DNA of 64,000 nucleotides from Paraburkholderia sp. HP33-1 (lineage in GTDB: Bacteria; Pseudomonadota; Gammaproteobacteria; Burkholderiales; Burkholderiaceae), in the NCBI RefSeq assembly GCF_021390595.1, contig NZ_JAJEJR010000001.1, forward strand, positions 3,348,001-3,412,000, written 5' to 3'. The stretch's first letter is position 1; each line of letters opens with the position of its first letter. The position numbers were made by a program, and so were the translations under genes. The notes under the pieces were generated by a model. That model did not search any database. It was not told the DNA's origin and saw nothing but the letters and a program-made list of their open reading frames with translations. This document shows positions 17,277 to 29,000 of this stretch, in pieces.

Positions 17277-20213
17277 ATGAAGCTCGAACACCCGGATCGT
17301 CTGATGAACCGCACTCCTCTCTCGCTCGCCGCGCTCGAAGTGCACGACGCCTTCGCCGAACGGCATATCGGCCCGGATGCGGCCGACCAGCAAGCGATGC
17401 TCGAAGCACTCGGCTTCGCGTCGCGCGCGGCATTGATCGACGCCGTCATCCCGAAGACGATCCGCCGCACCGAAACACTGCCGCTCGGCCCCTTCGCGCA
17501 ACCGAAGAGCGAAGCCGAAGCGCTCGCCGCACTGCGCGAGCTCGCGGACAAGAACCAGGTGTTCCGCTCCTACATCGGCCAGGGCTATTACAACGCCCAT
17601 ACGCCGACGGTGATCCTGCGCAACGTGCTGGAAAATCCGGCGTGGTACACCGCGTATACGCCGTATCAGCCTGAAATTTCCCAAGGCCGTCTGGAAGCGC
17701 TGCTGAACTTCCAGCAGATGGTTACCGACCTGACCGGCCTCGCCATCTCGAACGCTTCGCTGCTCGACGAAGCGAGCGCCGCCGCCGAAGCGATGACGCT
17801 CCTGCAACGCGTCGGCAAGCCGAAGTCGAACGTGTTCTTCGTAGCCGACGACGTGCTGCCGCAAACCATCGAAGTCGTGAAGACGCGCGCGACGCCGGTC
17901 GGCATCGAAGTGAAAGTCGGCCCGGCTGCTGAAGCCGCCGACGCGAACGCGTTCGGCGTGCTGCTGCAATACCCGGGCGTGAACGGCGACGTGTGCGACT
18001 ACCGCGCGCTGACCGAAGCGATCCACGCGGCGGGCGGCCATGTGGTCGTCGCCGCCGACCTGCTCGCGCTGACGGTCCTCACGCCGCCGGGCGAATGGGG
18101 CGCGGACGTCGCGGTCGGCAATACGCAGCGTTTCGGCGTGCCGGTCGGCTTCGGCGGCCCGCACGCCGCGTACCTCGCGGTGCGCGACGAATTCAAGCGG
18201 CAGATGCCGGGGCGTCTGGTCGGCGTGACCGTCGACGCGCAAGGCAACCCCGCGCTGCGTCTCGCGCTGCAAACGCGCGAGCAGCACATCCGCCGCGAGA
18301 AGGCGACGTCGAACGTGTGTACCGCGCAGGCGCTGCTCGCGATCATGGCGAGCATGTATGCGGTCTATCACGGCCCGCGCGGTCTGAAAACGATCGCGCT
18401 GCGCGTGAACCGCGTCGCCGCGCTGCTCGCCGAAGGCGCGAAGCAACTCGGCTACAAGCTCGTCAACAATACGTTCTTCGATACGCTCACGTTCGAAACG
18501 GGCGCGCGCACCCAGGCATTGCATGACGCCGCCGCCGCCAAGCGCATCAACCTGCGCCACGTGAGCGACACGCGCGTCGGCATCTCGATCGACGAAACCA
18601 CGACCCGCAGCGATCTGGCTGACCTGCTGTCGGCGTTCGCGCAGGCCGCCTTTGCCGGCGATGTGCCGCAAGTCGATGCACTCGATGCTGCATTGAGCGC
18701 ATCGGATGTGTCTTCGGTGCCGGCTGAGCTCGAACGCACGAGCGCGTACCTGACGCATCACGTGTTCAACCGTCACCATTCGGAAACGGAAATGCTGCGC
18801 TATCTGCGCAGCCTGTCGGACAAGGACCTCGCGCTCGACCGCTCGATGATCCCGCTCGGTTCGTGCACGATGAAGCTGAACGCGACCTCGGAAATGCTGC
18901 CGGTCACGTGGCCCGAGTTCGGCCAGATCCACCCGTTCGCTCCGGCCGAGCAGACCGTCGGCTATCGCGAGATGATCGATCAGCTCGAACAGATGCTGGT
19001 CGCCGCGACCGGCTACGCAGCCGTGTCGCTGCAGCCGAACGCGGGCTCGCAGGGCGAGTACGCGGGTCTGTTGATCATCCACGCGTATCACGCATCGCGC
19101 GGCGAAGCGCATCGCAACGTCTGCCTGATTCCCGCATCGGCGCACGGCACGAACCCGGCGTCGGCCCAGATGGCCGGTATGCAGGTCGTCGTCGTTGCAT
19201 GCGACGCCCAGGGCAACGTCGATATCGAAGACCTGAAGAAGAAGGCCGCGCAGCACGCCGACAAGCTCGCGGCAATCATGATCACGTATCCGTCGACGCA
19301 TGGCGTGTTCGAACAGAACGTCCGTGAAATCTGCGAGATCGTCCATGCGCACGGCGGCCAGGTGTACGTGGACGGCGCGAACATGAATGCGATGGTCGGT
19401 CTGTGCGCGCCGGGTCAGTTCGGGGGCGACGTCTCGCACCTGAACCTGCACAAAACCTTCTGCATTCCGCACGGCGGCGGCGGACCGGGCGTCGGCCCGG
19501 TCGCGGTCGGCGCGCACCTCGCGCAGTTCCTGCCCAACCAGACTTCGTCGGGCTATGAGCGCGCGGAGCACGGCATCGGCGCGGTATCGGCTGCGCCGTA
19601 CGGCTCGGCGTCGATCCTGCCGATCTCGTGGATGTACATCGCGATGATGGGCGCGAAGAACCTGACCGCCGCGACCGAAACCGCGATTCTCAACGCGAAC
19701 TACGTCGCGAACAAACTTGCGCCGCACTATCCGGTGCTGTACTCGGGTCCAGGCGGCCTCGTCGCGCACGAGTGCATTCTCGATCTGCGTCCGATCAAGG
19801 ACACGAGCGGCGTCACCGTCGACGACGTCGCCAAGCGCCTCGCCGACTACGGCTTCCACGCACCGACGATGAGCTTCCCGGTGCCGGGCACGCTGATGGT
19901 CGAGCCGACCGAGTCGGAGTCGAAGGAAGAACTCGACCGCTTCATCGAGGCGATGATTGCGATCCGCGAGGAAATCCGCGCGGTCGAGGAAGGCCGCGCG
20001 GACCGCGAGGACAATCCGCTCAAGCACGCGCCGCACACGGCGGCGGTCGTGATCGCCGATGACTGGAAGCATGCGTATGCGCGCGAAACCGCCGCCTATC
20101 CGCTGAAGACGCTGATCGCGAACAAGTACTGGCCGCCGGTCGGCCGCGCGGACAACGTGTACGGCGATCGCAATCTGTTCTGCTCGTGCGTGCCGGTCGC
20201 CGATTACGAGTGA
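17277..20213 (+). CDS. gcvP: Glycine dehydrogenase (decarboxylating), P-protein
   Basis: The PLP-dependent glycine decarboxylase of the cleavage system, a single long polypeptide (978 aa) and not the split GcvPA/PB form. The PLP lysine is Lys726 in [19 protein letters not shown] (in part). The N-terminal half has the FAERHIGPD start and the FIGQGYY-like [13 protein letters not shown] region. I chose ATG 17277 because AGGA lies about 7 bases upstream; ATG 17304 has none. A very long open frame on the opposite strand is a codon-bias shadow. Confidence 0.97.
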   Translation: MKLEHPDRLMNRTPLSLAALEVHDAFAERHIGPDAADQQAMLEALGFASRAALIDAVIPKTIRRTETLPLGPFAQPKSEAEALAALRELADKNQVFRSYIGQGYYNAHTPTVILRNVLENPAWYTAYTPYQPEISQGRLEALLNFQQMVTDLTGLAISNASLLDEASAAAEAMTLLQRVGKPKSNVFFVADDVLPQTIEVVKTRATPVGIEVKVGPAAEAADANAFGVLLQYPGVNGDVCDYRALTEAIHAAGGHVVVAADLLALTVLTPPGEWGADVAVGNTQRFGVPVGFGGPHAAYLAVRDEFKRQMPGRLVGVTVDAQGNPALRLALQTREQHIRREKATSNVCTAQALLAIMASMYAVYHGPRGLKTIALRVNRVAALLAEGAKQLGYKLVNNTFFDTLTFETGARTQALHDAAAAKRINLRHVSDTRVGISIDETTTRSDLADLLSAFAQAAFAGDVPQVDALDAALSASDVSSVPAELERTSAYLTHHVFNRHHSETEMLRYLRSLSDKDLALDRSMIPLGSCTMKLNATSEMLPVTWPEFGQIHPFAPAEQTVGYREMIDQLEQMLVAATGYAAVSLQPNAGSQGEYAGLLIIHAYHASRGEAHRNVCLIPASAHGTNPASAQMAGMQVVVVACDAQGNVDIEDLKKKAAQHADKLAAIMITYPSTHGVFEQNVREICEIVHAHGGQVYVDGANMNAMVGLCAPGQFGGDVSHLNLHKTFCIPHGGGGPGVGPVAVGAHLAQFLPNQTSSGYERAEHGIGAVSAAPYGSASILPISWMYIAMMGAKNLTAATETAILNANYVANKLAPHYPVLYSGPGGLVAHECILDLRPIKDTSGVTVDDVAKRLADYGFHAPTMSFPVPGTLMVEPTESESKEELDRFIEAMIAIREEIRAVEEGRADREDNPLKHAPHTAAVVIADDWKHAYARETAAYPLKTLIANKYWPPVGRADNVYGDRNLFCSCVPVADYE

Positions 20214-20306
20214 GAGCGGGTCAGCGGGACGTCACGCGCACTCCTGTCGTTGAATGCCGCAACCGGCTAACATCACACACCTGATCAGCCTAACGAGGAG
20301 TTGCGC

Positions 20307-21434
20307 ATGGCGCGAAAGGTGCGATTGATGCAAAGCCGGGCCGAAGCGGCTACCCGTGCGTGGCGGCCCGCTTACGCGGCGCTGCTGGCCGGCGCGGCCG
20401 TGCTGCTGCCGCTGAATGAGGCGCAGGCCGCGATGAATTTCTGCGCGGCGCCCGCGCTGCAAACGAGCGAGCGCACCAATGCCGATCCCGGGGTCAAGGC
20501 ACTTGTCGCCAACGTGCAGGCGCATCTGAACGAGCAGCCGCGTGCGCTCGCGAAACTGCACACCGAGGGCACGCTGCCGCACGAGGGCATCTACGATCAG
20601 AGCGTCGAAGCGCAGAAGGATCTCGACCTGTTGCGCGACGCCGCGCTCGCGTGGCGCGCGACCAGCGACGACCGCTTCCTGAAGTTCGTCGACCGTCTGC
20701 TGTATGCGTGGGTCACGACGTATCAGCCGAGCTTCAATCCGATCGACGAAACGCGTTTCGAAGGGCTGATTCTCGCGTACGACATGACGGCAAGCGCACT
20801 GCCCGTCAAAACGCGCAACGCGACGATGGCGTTTCTGACGAAGTTCGCGAACGGTTACATCGCGCAGATCGACGCGCAGCCGCGGCCGCTCACGGGCACG
20901 TTCCGTAACAATTGGCAAAGCCACCGGATCAAGCTGATCGCGATGGCCGCGTTCACGCTCGACAATCGAAAGATGATCAACGCCGCGCAGCGGCTGTTCG
21001 TCGAGCATATCGGCGACAACATCGCACCGGACGGCTCGACGATCGACTTCGGCGAGCGCGATGCGCTGCACTATGTGACCTACGATCTGCAACCGCTCGT
21101 GACGGCCGCGCTCGCCGCGCGCCGCCACAACCGCAACTGGCTGCAGGAGAAGGGCGCCAACGGCGCGACGCTGCTTGCCGCGCTGAACTGGTTGGTGCCG
21201 TTTGCTACCGGCGGCCAGACGCATGAGGAATTCGTGCATTCGAACGTCGCATTCGATGCAAAACGTCGTGAGGCCGGCTTGCCCGGCTATTCGGGTACGT
21301 GGGACCCGAAGAACGCGACCGAACTGTTTCACCTGGCGGCGCGTCTCGACGGACGCTTTACGCCAGTCGCGCTGCAGCTCGCACCGACGCCGCCCGCGTG
21401 GCTCGCCGTGTGTTTGCCGCTGCCGGCGCGATAA
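20307..21434 (+). CDS. Alginate-lyase-like secreted protein
   Basis: A 375-residue protein from ATG 20307 with GAGGAG upstream. An N-terminal signal peptide ([18 protein letters not shown]) indicates export to the periplasm. The mature sequence resembles the alginate lyase (AlgL-type, alpha/alpha-barrel) family: the [20 protein letters not shown] region, [14 protein letters not shown], an NNWQSHR segment where AlgL has its active-site Asn-His, and [11 protein letters not shown]. The substrate is unknown and could be a uronic-acid polysaccharide. It lies between gcvP (93-base gap) and sdaA (29-base gap) on the same strand, so it may be read from the glycine-induced transcript, which is functionally odd. 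Confidence 0.75.
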   Translation: MARKVRLMQSRAEAATRAWRPAYAALLAGAAVLLPLNEAQAAMNFCAAPALQTSERTNADPGVKALVANVQAHLNEQPRALAKLHTEGTLPHEGIYDQSVEAQKDLDLLRDAALAWRATSDDRFLKFVDRLLYAWVTTYQPSFNPIDETRFEGLILAYDMTASALPVKTRNATMAFLTKFANGYIAQIDAQPRPLTGTFRNNWQSHRIKLIAMAAFTLDNRKMINAAQRLFVEHIGDNIAPDGSTIDFGERDALHYVTYDLQPLVTAALAARRHNRNWLQEKGANGATLLAALNWLVPFATGGQTHEEFVHSNVAFDAKRREAGLPGYSGTWDPKNATELFHLAARLDGRFTPVALQLAPTPPAWLAVCLPLPAR

Positions 21435-21463
21435 TCTATTTATCTATTGGCAGGGAGCAGGAC

Positions 21464-22852
21464 ATGGCAGTCAGCGTCTTCGATCTCTTCAAGATCGGCA
21501 TTGGTCCGTCGAGCTCGCATACGGTTGGGCCGATGCGCGCGGCGCTGATGTTCGTCCACGGACTCGAGCGCGACGGGCTGCTCGACACCACCGCGTCGGT
21601 GAAAGCGGAGCTGTACGGCTCGCTCGGCGCAACCGGCAAGGGGCACGGCACCGATCGCGGTGTGATGCTAGGCCTGATGGGCGATGCGCCCGACACCGTC
21701 AACCCCGACACGATCGCGCAGCGGCTCGAAGCGGTGCGCGTGTCGCGCAAGCTCGCGCTGCTCGGCACGCATGAGGTGCCGTTCGTGCAGAAAGAGCACA
21801 TCGCGTTTTATCGCCAGGCATTGCCTGAGCATCCGAACGGACTGAAGCTCTTCGCGTTCGATGCGCAAGGCGCGACGCTGCGCGAGTCGACCTATCTGTC
21901 GGTCGGCGGCGGCTTCGTCGTGACGGCCGGCGCGCCGAACACGAAGGTGTTGAGCGCGGTCGATCAGCTTCCGCATTCGTTTCGTACCGCCAACGAATTA
22001 CTTGCGTTGTGCGCGTCGAGCGGCAAAAGCATCGCGCAGCTGATGTGGGAAAACGAACGCGTCTGGCATACCGAAGAAGAAACGCGCACGGGTCTGCTGA
22101 AGATCTGGGACGTGATGCAATCGTGCGTCGCGCGCGGGTGCGGCATCAACAATCCCGATGCCGACGGTCATTTGCCCGGCCCGTTACAGGTGAAGCGGCG
22201 CGCGCCGCAGCTGTATCGCGCGTTGACCGGTAACCCTGAGCGCGCGCTGCAGGATCCGCTGTCGATGGTCGACTGGATCAATCTCTATGCGATCGCCGTC
22301 AACGAAGAAAACGCCGCGGGCGGGCGCGTCGTCACCGCGCCGACCAACGGCGCGGCCGGCATCATTCCGGCGGTGCTGCATTACTACACGCGTTTCATGC
22401 CGGGCGCGAACGAGCAGGGCGTGATCGACTTCCTGATGACGGCCGCTGCGATCGGCATCCTGTACAAGCTGAACGCGTCGATTTCCGGCGCCGAAGTGGG
22501 CTGCCAGGGCGAAGTGGGCGTCGCGTGCTCGATGGCCGCGGGCGCGCTCGCCGCCGTGATGGGCGGCACACCGAAACAGGTCGAGAATGCCGCCGAAATC
22601 GGCATGGAGCACAACCTCGGGCTCACCTGCGATCCGGTCGGCGGCATGGTTCAGATTCCGTGTATCGAGCGCAATGCGATGGCATCGGTGAAGGCGGTCA
22701 ATGCCGCGCGTATGGCGTTGCGGGGCGACGGCAGTCACTACGTGTCGCTCGATTCGGTGATCAAGACGATGCGCGAAACCGGCGCGGACATGAAGACCAA
22801 GTACAAGGAAACGTCGCGCGGCGGGCTCGCGGTGAATATCGTCGAGTGTTGA
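21464..22852 (+). CDS. sdaA: L-serine ammonia-lyase (iron-sulfur dependent)
   Basis: Converts L-serine to pyruvate and ammonia in the cytoplasm. It is 462 residues from ATG 21464, after AGGGAGCAGGAC. The N-terminus [25 protein letters not shown] is diagnostic for one-chain bacterial serine dehydratases. Cluster-ligand cysteines lie in [19 protein letters not shown] and [17 protein letters not shown]. The gene follows the glycine cleavage genes, which fits a route from glycine via serine (SHMT elsewhere) to pyruvate. Confidence 0.96.
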   Translation: MAVSVFDLFKIGIGPSSSHTVGPMRAALMFVHGLERDGLLDTTASVKAELYGSLGATGKGHGTDRGVMLGLMGDAPDTVNPDTIAQRLEAVRVSRKLALLGTHEVPFVQKEHIAFYRQALPEHPNGLKLFAFDAQGATLRESTYLSVGGGFVVTAGAPNTKVLSAVDQLPHSFRTANELLALCASSGKSIAQLMWENERVWHTEEETRTGLLKIWDVMQSCVARGCGINNPDADGHLPGPLQVKRRAPQLYRALTGNPERALQDPLSMVDWINLYAIAVNEENAAGGRVVTAPTNGAAGIIPAVLHYYTRFMPGANEQGVIDFLMTAAAIGILYKLNASISGAEVGCQGEVGVACSMAAGALAAVMGGTPKQVENAAEIGMEHNLGLTCDPVGGMVQIPCIERNAMASVKAVNAARMALRGDGSHYVSLDSVIKTMRETGADMKTKYKETSRGGLAVNIVEC

Positions 22853-23002
22853 GTCGTTGAGCGCGGCATTGGATTGACTGCGCCATGACAGCGCCCACGT
22901 GCTCGGCGTAAGCTGTCGAAGCGCCGATCGGCCGCCGTTGCATGGTCCGTCGACGCGGCTCCATTCCATCGCACTCACGCACTACCAGGAGGCTTCTTCG
23001 CA

Positions 23003-24724
23003 ATGTCGCTGCCGAATGCTCCCGTTTCCGCTTCCCACACTGCGCGCACGACCGGCGCGCGCCTCGTCGTCGATGCGTTGCTGACGCACGGCGTCGAACG
23101 CGTGTTCTGCGTTCCCGGCGAAAGCTTTCTCGCCGTGCTCGATTCGCTGCACGACGAAACCGCGCGCATTCAGACGATTGTCTGCCGTCATGAAGCCGCG
23201 GCCGCTAACATGGCCGAAGCGCTCGGCAAGCTGACCGGCCGCCCAGGTGTCGCGTTCGTCACGCGCGGGCCGGGCGCAACGCATGCGTCGATCGGCGTGC
23301 ACACCGCGTTTCAGGACTCGACGCCGATGATCCTGCTGATCGGTCAATGCGCGCGCGAGCATCTCGATCGCGAGGCGTTTCAGGAGATCGACTATCGACG
23401 CATGTTCGGTCAGATGGCGAAGTGGGTCGCGCAGATCGACGACCCGAAGCGCATCCCCGAATACCTGAGCCATGCGTTTCATACGGCCACCTCGGGGCGG
23501 CCGGGGCCGGTCGTTCTGGCTCTGCCGGAAGACGTGTTGAGCGATGCCTGCGACGCGGTGCCTGGCGCGCCCGCTTATCAGCGCGTCGCGGCGTCGCCGT
23601 CGGCCGCGCAGATCGCGAAGCTGCGCGAGTTGCTCGAAGGCGCGCAACGGCCGATGGTGATCGCCGGCGGCAGTGGCTGGACACCGGCCGCATGCACGGA
23701 CCTGCGTCGCTTCATCGAAACCTGGCAGTTGCCGATCGGCCTCGCGTTCCGCTTCCAGGACACCTTCAATAACGACCATCCGAACTACGCGGGCGACGTC
23801 GGTCTCGGCATCAACCCCGCGCTTGCGCACCGCATTCGCGATGCCGACCTGCTGCTCACGCTCGGTCCGCGCCTGGGCGAAGCGACGACCAACGGCTACA
23901 CGCTGCTCGACATTCCGAAGACGAAGCAGACGCTCGTGCACGTGCATCAGGGCGCGGAAGAACTCGGTCGCGTGTATGCGGCCGATTTGCCGATCGTATC
24001 CGGCATGCCGGAACTTGCGGCGATGCTCGCGGAACTGAAGCCGCCGTCGTCCGGCAAGCTCGCCTGGGCGGGTGCGGCCCTGGAAGCGCATCGCGCGTAT
24101 CTGGAATGGCGCGAGCCGCGCGCGATCCCCGGCGACGTGCAGATGGGCGAAGTGATCGAGCAATTGCGTGCGCGTCTGCCCGACGACGCGATCCTCACGA
24201 ACGGCGCGGGCAATTACGCGACCTGGCTGCATCGCCATTTCTCGTATCGACACTTCCGCTCGCAGCTCGCGCCGACGAGCGGCGCGATGGGCTACGGCGT
24301 GCCGGCCGCGCTCGCGGCGAAGTCGCTGTATCCGCAACGCGCGGTGGTCGCGCTCGCCGGCGACGGCTGCTTCATGATGGCCGCCCAGGAGCTCGCGACG
24401 GCGATGCAGTACGACCTGCGCGTGCTGTTCATCGTCGTCAACAACAGCCACTTCGGCACGATCCGCATGCATCAGGAGCGGCACTATCCGCATCGCGTGC
24501 ATGGCACCGGTCTCACGAACCCGGACTTTGCGGCATTCGCGCGATCGTTCGGCGCACATGGCGAGACCGTTGAGCGCACCGGGGATTTCCTGCCGGCGTT
24601 GCAACGCGCGATGGAATCGCAGTTGCCGGCTGTGATCGAGATTCGTATGCCGCAGGAAGCGAGCACACCCGCAGCGACGCTCGAGCAGGTTCGTGAGCAG
24701 GGGAGGAAGATGCGCGGCGAGTAG
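23003..24724 (+). CDS. Thiamine pyrophosphate-binding enzyme (acetolactate synthase-like)
   Basis: A 573-residue TPP enzyme with the three-domain order of the family. The N-terminal pyrimidine domain has the catalytic Glu in VCRHEAAAANMAEA. The central domain has PMVIAGGSGW. The C-terminal PP domain has GDGCFMMAAQELATAM ending in VVNNSHFG, the Mg-TPP motif. CAGGAGG lies before ATG 23003. It resembles the large subunit of acetolactate synthase, but no small subunit is adjacent, so it may be a decarboxylase or carboligase with another substrate. It follows sdaA by 150 bases and ends at a strong terminator. Confidence 0.88.
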   Translation: MSLPNAPVSASHTARTTGARLVVDALLTHGVERVFCVPGESFLAVLDSLHDETARIQTIVCRHEAAAANMAEALGKLTGRPGVAFVTRGPGATHASIGVHTAFQDSTPMILLIGQCAREHLDREAFQEIDYRRMFGQMAKWVAQIDDPKRIPEYLSHAFHTATSGRPGPVVLALPEDVLSDACDAVPGAPAYQRVAASPSAAQIAKLRELLEGAQRPMVIAGGSGWTPAACTDLRRFIETWQLPIGLAFRFQDTFNNDHPNYAGDVGLGINPALAHRIRDADLLLTLGPRLGEATTNGYTLLDIPKTKQTLVHVHQGAEELGRVYAADLPIVSGMPELAAMLAELKPPSSGKLAWAGAALEAHRAYLEWREPRAIPGDVQMGEVIEQLRARLPDDAILTNGAGNYATWLHRHFSYRHFRSQLAPTSGAMGYGVPAALAAKSLYPQRAVVALAGDGCFMMAAQELATAMQYDLRVLFIVVNNSHFGTIRMHQERHYPHRVHGTGLTNPDFAAFARSFGAHGETVERTGDFLPALQRAMESQLPAVIEIRMPQEASTPAATLEQVREQGRKMRGE

Positions 24725-24747
24725 TGGAGCTACGTTTGCGGCGCAAT

Positions 24748-24775
24748 AAAAAACCCCGCCGAAGCGGGGTTTTTT
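24748..24775. terminator. Bidirectional intrinsic terminator
   Basis: AAAAAACCCCGC-CGAA-GCGGGGTTTTTT is a perfect stem flanked by A and T tracts. It lies between convergent genes and works in both directions. Confidence 0.93.
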
Positions 24776-24801
24776 CATCATAAAACGCTTCAGCAAGAAA
24801 C

Positions 24802-25950
24802 TTACTTGCCGCCCACGCTTTGCAGCGTCGTCCACTTGCCATCGACGACCTTGTACAGCGTGATACCGCCGTTCTTCAGATCGCCGCGCGCGTCGTACGC
24901 GAGGTCGGTCGTCGTGACCGCCGGCTTCGACGTCTTCGCGAGCACCGGCAGGTACTTGGCCGGATCGGTCGAGTTCGCGTTCTTCATCGCGGTGAACATT
25001 GCCATCGCGCCATCGAATGCGTACGGCGAGTACGTCTGCACGTCTTCGTTGAAGCGCGCCTTGTACTTCTCGACGTACGCCTTGCCGCCCGGCATTTCTT
25101 CGAGCGGCAGACCGGCGAGCGAGGCCACCGTGCCGTTTGCCGCGTCGCCGGCGAGCTTGATGAAGGTCGGCGTGTGGACCATTTCCCCGCCCATCAGCGG
25201 CGCCTTCACGCCGAGCTGCTTCATCTGCTTGACCATCGGTGCCGCTTGCGAATCCGCGCCGCCGTAGTAGATCAGATCCGGGTTCGACGACTTCAGCTTG
25301 GTCAGGATCGACTTGAAGTCGACGGCCTTGTCGTTCGTGTATTCACGATCGACGATCGTCGCGCCAGCCGCCTTCGCTGCCTTCTCGAACTGATCGGCGA
25401 GACCCTGGCCATAAGCGGTGCGATCATCGACGATCGCGATCTTCTTCATGCCGAGGTTCTTCACTGCAAACGCGCCGGCAACCGAGCCTTGCTGCGTGTC
25501 GGACGTCATCATGCGGAAGGTGGTCTTGAAGCCCTGCTGCGTGAATTCCGGTGCGGTCGCCATTGCGATCTGCGGAATGCCCGCGTTCGCGTAAATGCGC
25601 GAGGCCGGAATCGTCGTGCCCGAGTTGAAGTGGCCGAGCATGCCCTTGATGCCGTCATCCACGAGCTTCTGCGCAACCGTCGTGCCGGTGCGCGGGTCGG
25701 CCTGGTCGTCGGCCGAGTCCAGCACGATGCGAACCTGCTTGCCGCCGATCACGGGCTTCGTCGCGTTGAACTCTTCGACCGCGAGCACGATGCCGTTCTG
25801 GAAGTCCTTGCCGTAGTGCGCCTGTGCGCCCGTCATCGGACCGGCGAAACCGATCTTCACGTCTTCCGTCGATTGAGCGTTAGCTGTCCCCGCCAGCGAC
25901 ATTGCGGCAACCAGAGCTGCGCCTGCCAGCTGTTTCATTTTGTGTTGCAT
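24802..25950 (-). CDS. Branched-chain amino acid ABC transporter substrate-binding protein
   Basis: A 382-residue periplasmic binding protein (LivJ/LivK type). The signal peptide is MKQLAGAALVAAMSLAGTANAQ (in part). The mature start VKIGFAGPMTGAQAHYGKDFQNG is characteristic, as is YFHFNSGTTIPAS-like GHFNSGTTIPASRIYANAGIP with the ligand-binding Ser/Thr. AAGGAG precedes ATG 25950. It lies 87 bases downstream of putA on the same strand, so it could partly share transcription with proline catabolism. No permease genes are adjacent; the likely partners are encoded elsewhere. Confidence 0.93.
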   Translation of the reverse strand: MQHKMKQLAGAALVAAMSLAGTANAQSTEDVKIGFAGPMTGAQAHYGKDFQNGIVLAVEEFNATKPVIGGKQVRIVLDSADDQADPRTGTTVAQKLVDDGIKGMLGHFNSGTTIPASRIYANAGIPQIAMATAPEFTQQGFKTTFRMMTSDTQQGSVAGAFAVKNLGMKKIAIVDDRTAYGQGLADQFEKAAKAAGATIVDREYTNDKAVDFKSILTKLKSSNPDLIYYGGADSQAAPMVKQMKQLGVKAPLMGGEMVHTPTFIKLAGDAANGTVASLAGLPLEEMPGGKAYVEKYKARFNEDVQTYSPYAFDGAMAMFTAMKNANSTDPAKYLPVLAKTSKPAVTTTDLAYDARGDLKNGGITLYKVVDGKWTTLQSVGGK

Positions 25951-26037
25951 AGCTTCTCCTTCATACCAGGTGTGGATGAAGCGGTGTCGGGGTCGCCGTT
26001 CCGCTTCCGTTCTATTGAGTGGATCGCCGAGGTTCGC

Positions 26038-29000
26038 TCAACCGATCGTCATCAAATTCGCATTGCCGCCTGCCGCGGCGGTGTTCACGCTGACCGAGCG
26101 CTCGGTCAGCAGACGCTCGAGCGCGTAGTCCTCGTCGCCGCTCGCGAGCGCACGGGCCGCGACGCCCTGCACCGACACGATCGGCCCCGCGCGCTTCGCG
26201 ACCTCCTTCACGAGCGCGAGCAGCTCGTCGCTGTCGCCTTCGAACAGCACGGCGTCGAACGGCGCATCGGCACTCTTCTTCACGCTCGCGTGCGCCTTCA
26301 GCGACGCGGGCAGCTGCGAGACCAATTGTTCGCCGGCCGCGCCTTCGAACAACGCACGATTTCCCGTCGCCAGCGCCGCCGCGAACTGCACGCGCGCGCC
26401 GCTCGCCGTCGACGCGATGCACAGCACCGTGCCGCGCGGACCCAGCGTGTACGTGTTGCGCTCGCCGGTCGGCCCCGACAGCACCGCAGTCGCGCCCGCC
26501 GGCACATGCGCGAGGTAGCCGTCGCAACGCGCGGCGAGCTGCGGCTCGCGCTCGGCGATCAGCCAGTCACGCAGCGCGGTCAGCGCGGCCGCCGGATTGT
26601 CACCCTTTTCCGCCGCCTGCGGTACTTCGACCACCAATGCCTGCGCGAGCGACTTCGGCAAACCACCCGGCCGCGTCGCGAGCAGACGCTGCAGATACAG
26701 CGCGCCACCGGCCTTCGGCCCGGTACCCGACAACCCTTCGCCGCCGAACGGCTGCACACCGACCACCGCGCCGATCACATTGCGGTTCACATAAATGTTG
26801 CCCACGTGCGCGCGGCTGATCACATGCGCGATCGTTTCGTCGATGCGCGTGTGGATGCCGAGCGTCAAACCATAACCCGTCGCGCGAATCTGTTCGAGCA
26901 GCTTGTCGAGCTGGCTGCGGCGATAGCGCACCACGTGCAGCACCGGGCCGAACACTTCGCGCTTCAGCTCGTCGATGCTGTCGAGCTCGATCAGCGTCGG
27001 CGGCACGAAGGTGCCCTGCGTCGCGCCATCCGGCAGCGGCATTTGCTCGACCTTGCGGCCCTTGTCGCGCATCGCCGCGATGTGCGCGTCGATGCCGCGC
27101 TTCGCGTCGAGGTCGATCACCGGGCCGACGTCGGTTGACAGGCGATCCGGGTTGCCGAGCGCGAGCTCGCGCATCGCGCCCGTCAGCATTTCGAGCGTAC
27201 GGTCCGCGACCTCGTCCTGCAGACAAAGAACGCGCAACGCCGAACATCGTTGACCGGCAGAGTCGAATGACGATTGCAGCACATCGGCCACGACCTGCTC
27301 GGCGAGCGCCGACGAGTCGACGATCATCGCGTTCTGGCCGCCGGTTTCGGCGATCAGCGGAATCGGCTTGCCATCCGGATCGAGTCGGCCGGACAGCGTC
27401 TTGTTGATCAAACGCGCGACTTCGGTCGAGCCGGTGAACATCACCGCACGCGTGCGCGGATCGGCGACCAGCGCGGCGCCGACCGTTTCACCATTGCCCG
27501 GCAGCAGTTGCACCGCGCCCGCGGGCACGCCCGCTTCGCGCAGAATCCGCACCGCCTGCGCGGCGATCAGCGGCGTCTGCTCGGCCGGTTTCGCGAGCAC
27601 CGTGTTGCCGGCCGCGAGCGCGGCGGCCACCTGGCCCATGAAAATCGCCAGCGGGAAATTCCACGGGCTGATACAGACCACCGGGCCGAGCGGCCGATGC
27701 GTGTCGTTCGAAAACTCGTTGCGGATCTGCGTCGAGTAGTAGCGCAGGAAGTCGATCGCCTCGCGGATTTCCGCGACCGCGTTCGCGAGCGATTTGCCCG
27801 CTTCACGCACCACCAGCCCCATCAACGTGTGCATCTGCGCTTCGAGCAGATCAGCGGCACGCGCGAGGCAATCGGCGCGCGCCTCGACTGGCGTCGCCTG
27901 CCAGATCGGCGCGGCAGCCACCGCGTGGCCGAGCGCGGCGCTCACGTGCTCGGCGCTCGCTTCGACCACCGTGCCGACGAGATCGCGCTGGTCGGCCGGG
28001 TTGCGCACGTCGCGCGCCGCACCACCTGTCGCGACGGCGATCTCGTTGTCTTCGAGCATCGGTGCGGCGCGCCACGGATGGTGTGCGCTGGCGAGCAGCG
28101 CCGACGACAGCGACGCAAGCCGATGTTCGTTCGACAGATCGAGACCCATCGAATTGAGCCGTTCCGCGCCGTACAGATTGCGCGGCAGCGGAATACGCGA
28201 GTGCGGCGCGCCGAGCGGCACGATCTTCGACGCTTCCTCGACCGGATCGGCGACTAGCTCCTTGATCGCGACGGAATCGTCGGCGATGCGATTCACGAAC
28301 GACGTGTTTGCGCCGTTCTCGAGCAGCCGGCGCACGAGGTACGCGAGCAGCGTCTCATGCGTGCCGACCGGCGCGTACACGCGGCACGGGCGGTTCAGCT
28401 TGTCGCGGCCGGTGACTTCTTCGTACAGCGGCTCGCCCATCCCGTGCAGGCACTGGAACTCGTATTGGCCGGGGTAGTAGTTGTTGCCGGCGAGGTGATA
28501 GATCGCCGACAGCGTATGCGCGTTGTGCGTCGCGAACTGCGGATAGACGGCATCGGGTGCGCCGAGCAGCTTTTTCGCGCACGCGAGGTACGACACGTCT
28601 GTGTAGATCTTGCGCGTGTACACGGGATAGCCTTCGAGGCCATCGATCTGCGCGCGCTTGATTTCCGAATCCCAGTACGCGCCCTTCACGAGCCGCACCA
28701 TCACACGGTGACGGCTGCGGCGCGCCAGATCGATCAGGTAGTCGATCACGAACGGGCAGCGCTTCTGATACGCCTGCACGACAAAGCCGATGCCGTTCCA
28801 GCCTTGCAGCTCCGGATCGAAGCACAGCGCTTCGAGCAGATCCAGCGATAGTTCGAGCCGGTCGGCCTCTTCGGCGTCGATATTGAGACCGATGTCGTAG
28901 CGGCGCGCGAGGATCGCGAGCGTGCGTACGCGCGGCAGCAGCTCGCTCATCGTGCGTTCCTGCTGTGCGCGCGAATAGCGCGGATGCAGCGCCGACAGCT

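Noticed and set aside
17220..20072. A ~950-codon open frame on the minus strand across gcvP
   Set aside because: It is exactly antisense to a well-conserved gene, is Arg/Val/Asp-rich and has no recognisable domain. Such shadows are common in high-GC genomes. The same holds for long frames antisense to gcvT, atpA and atpD.
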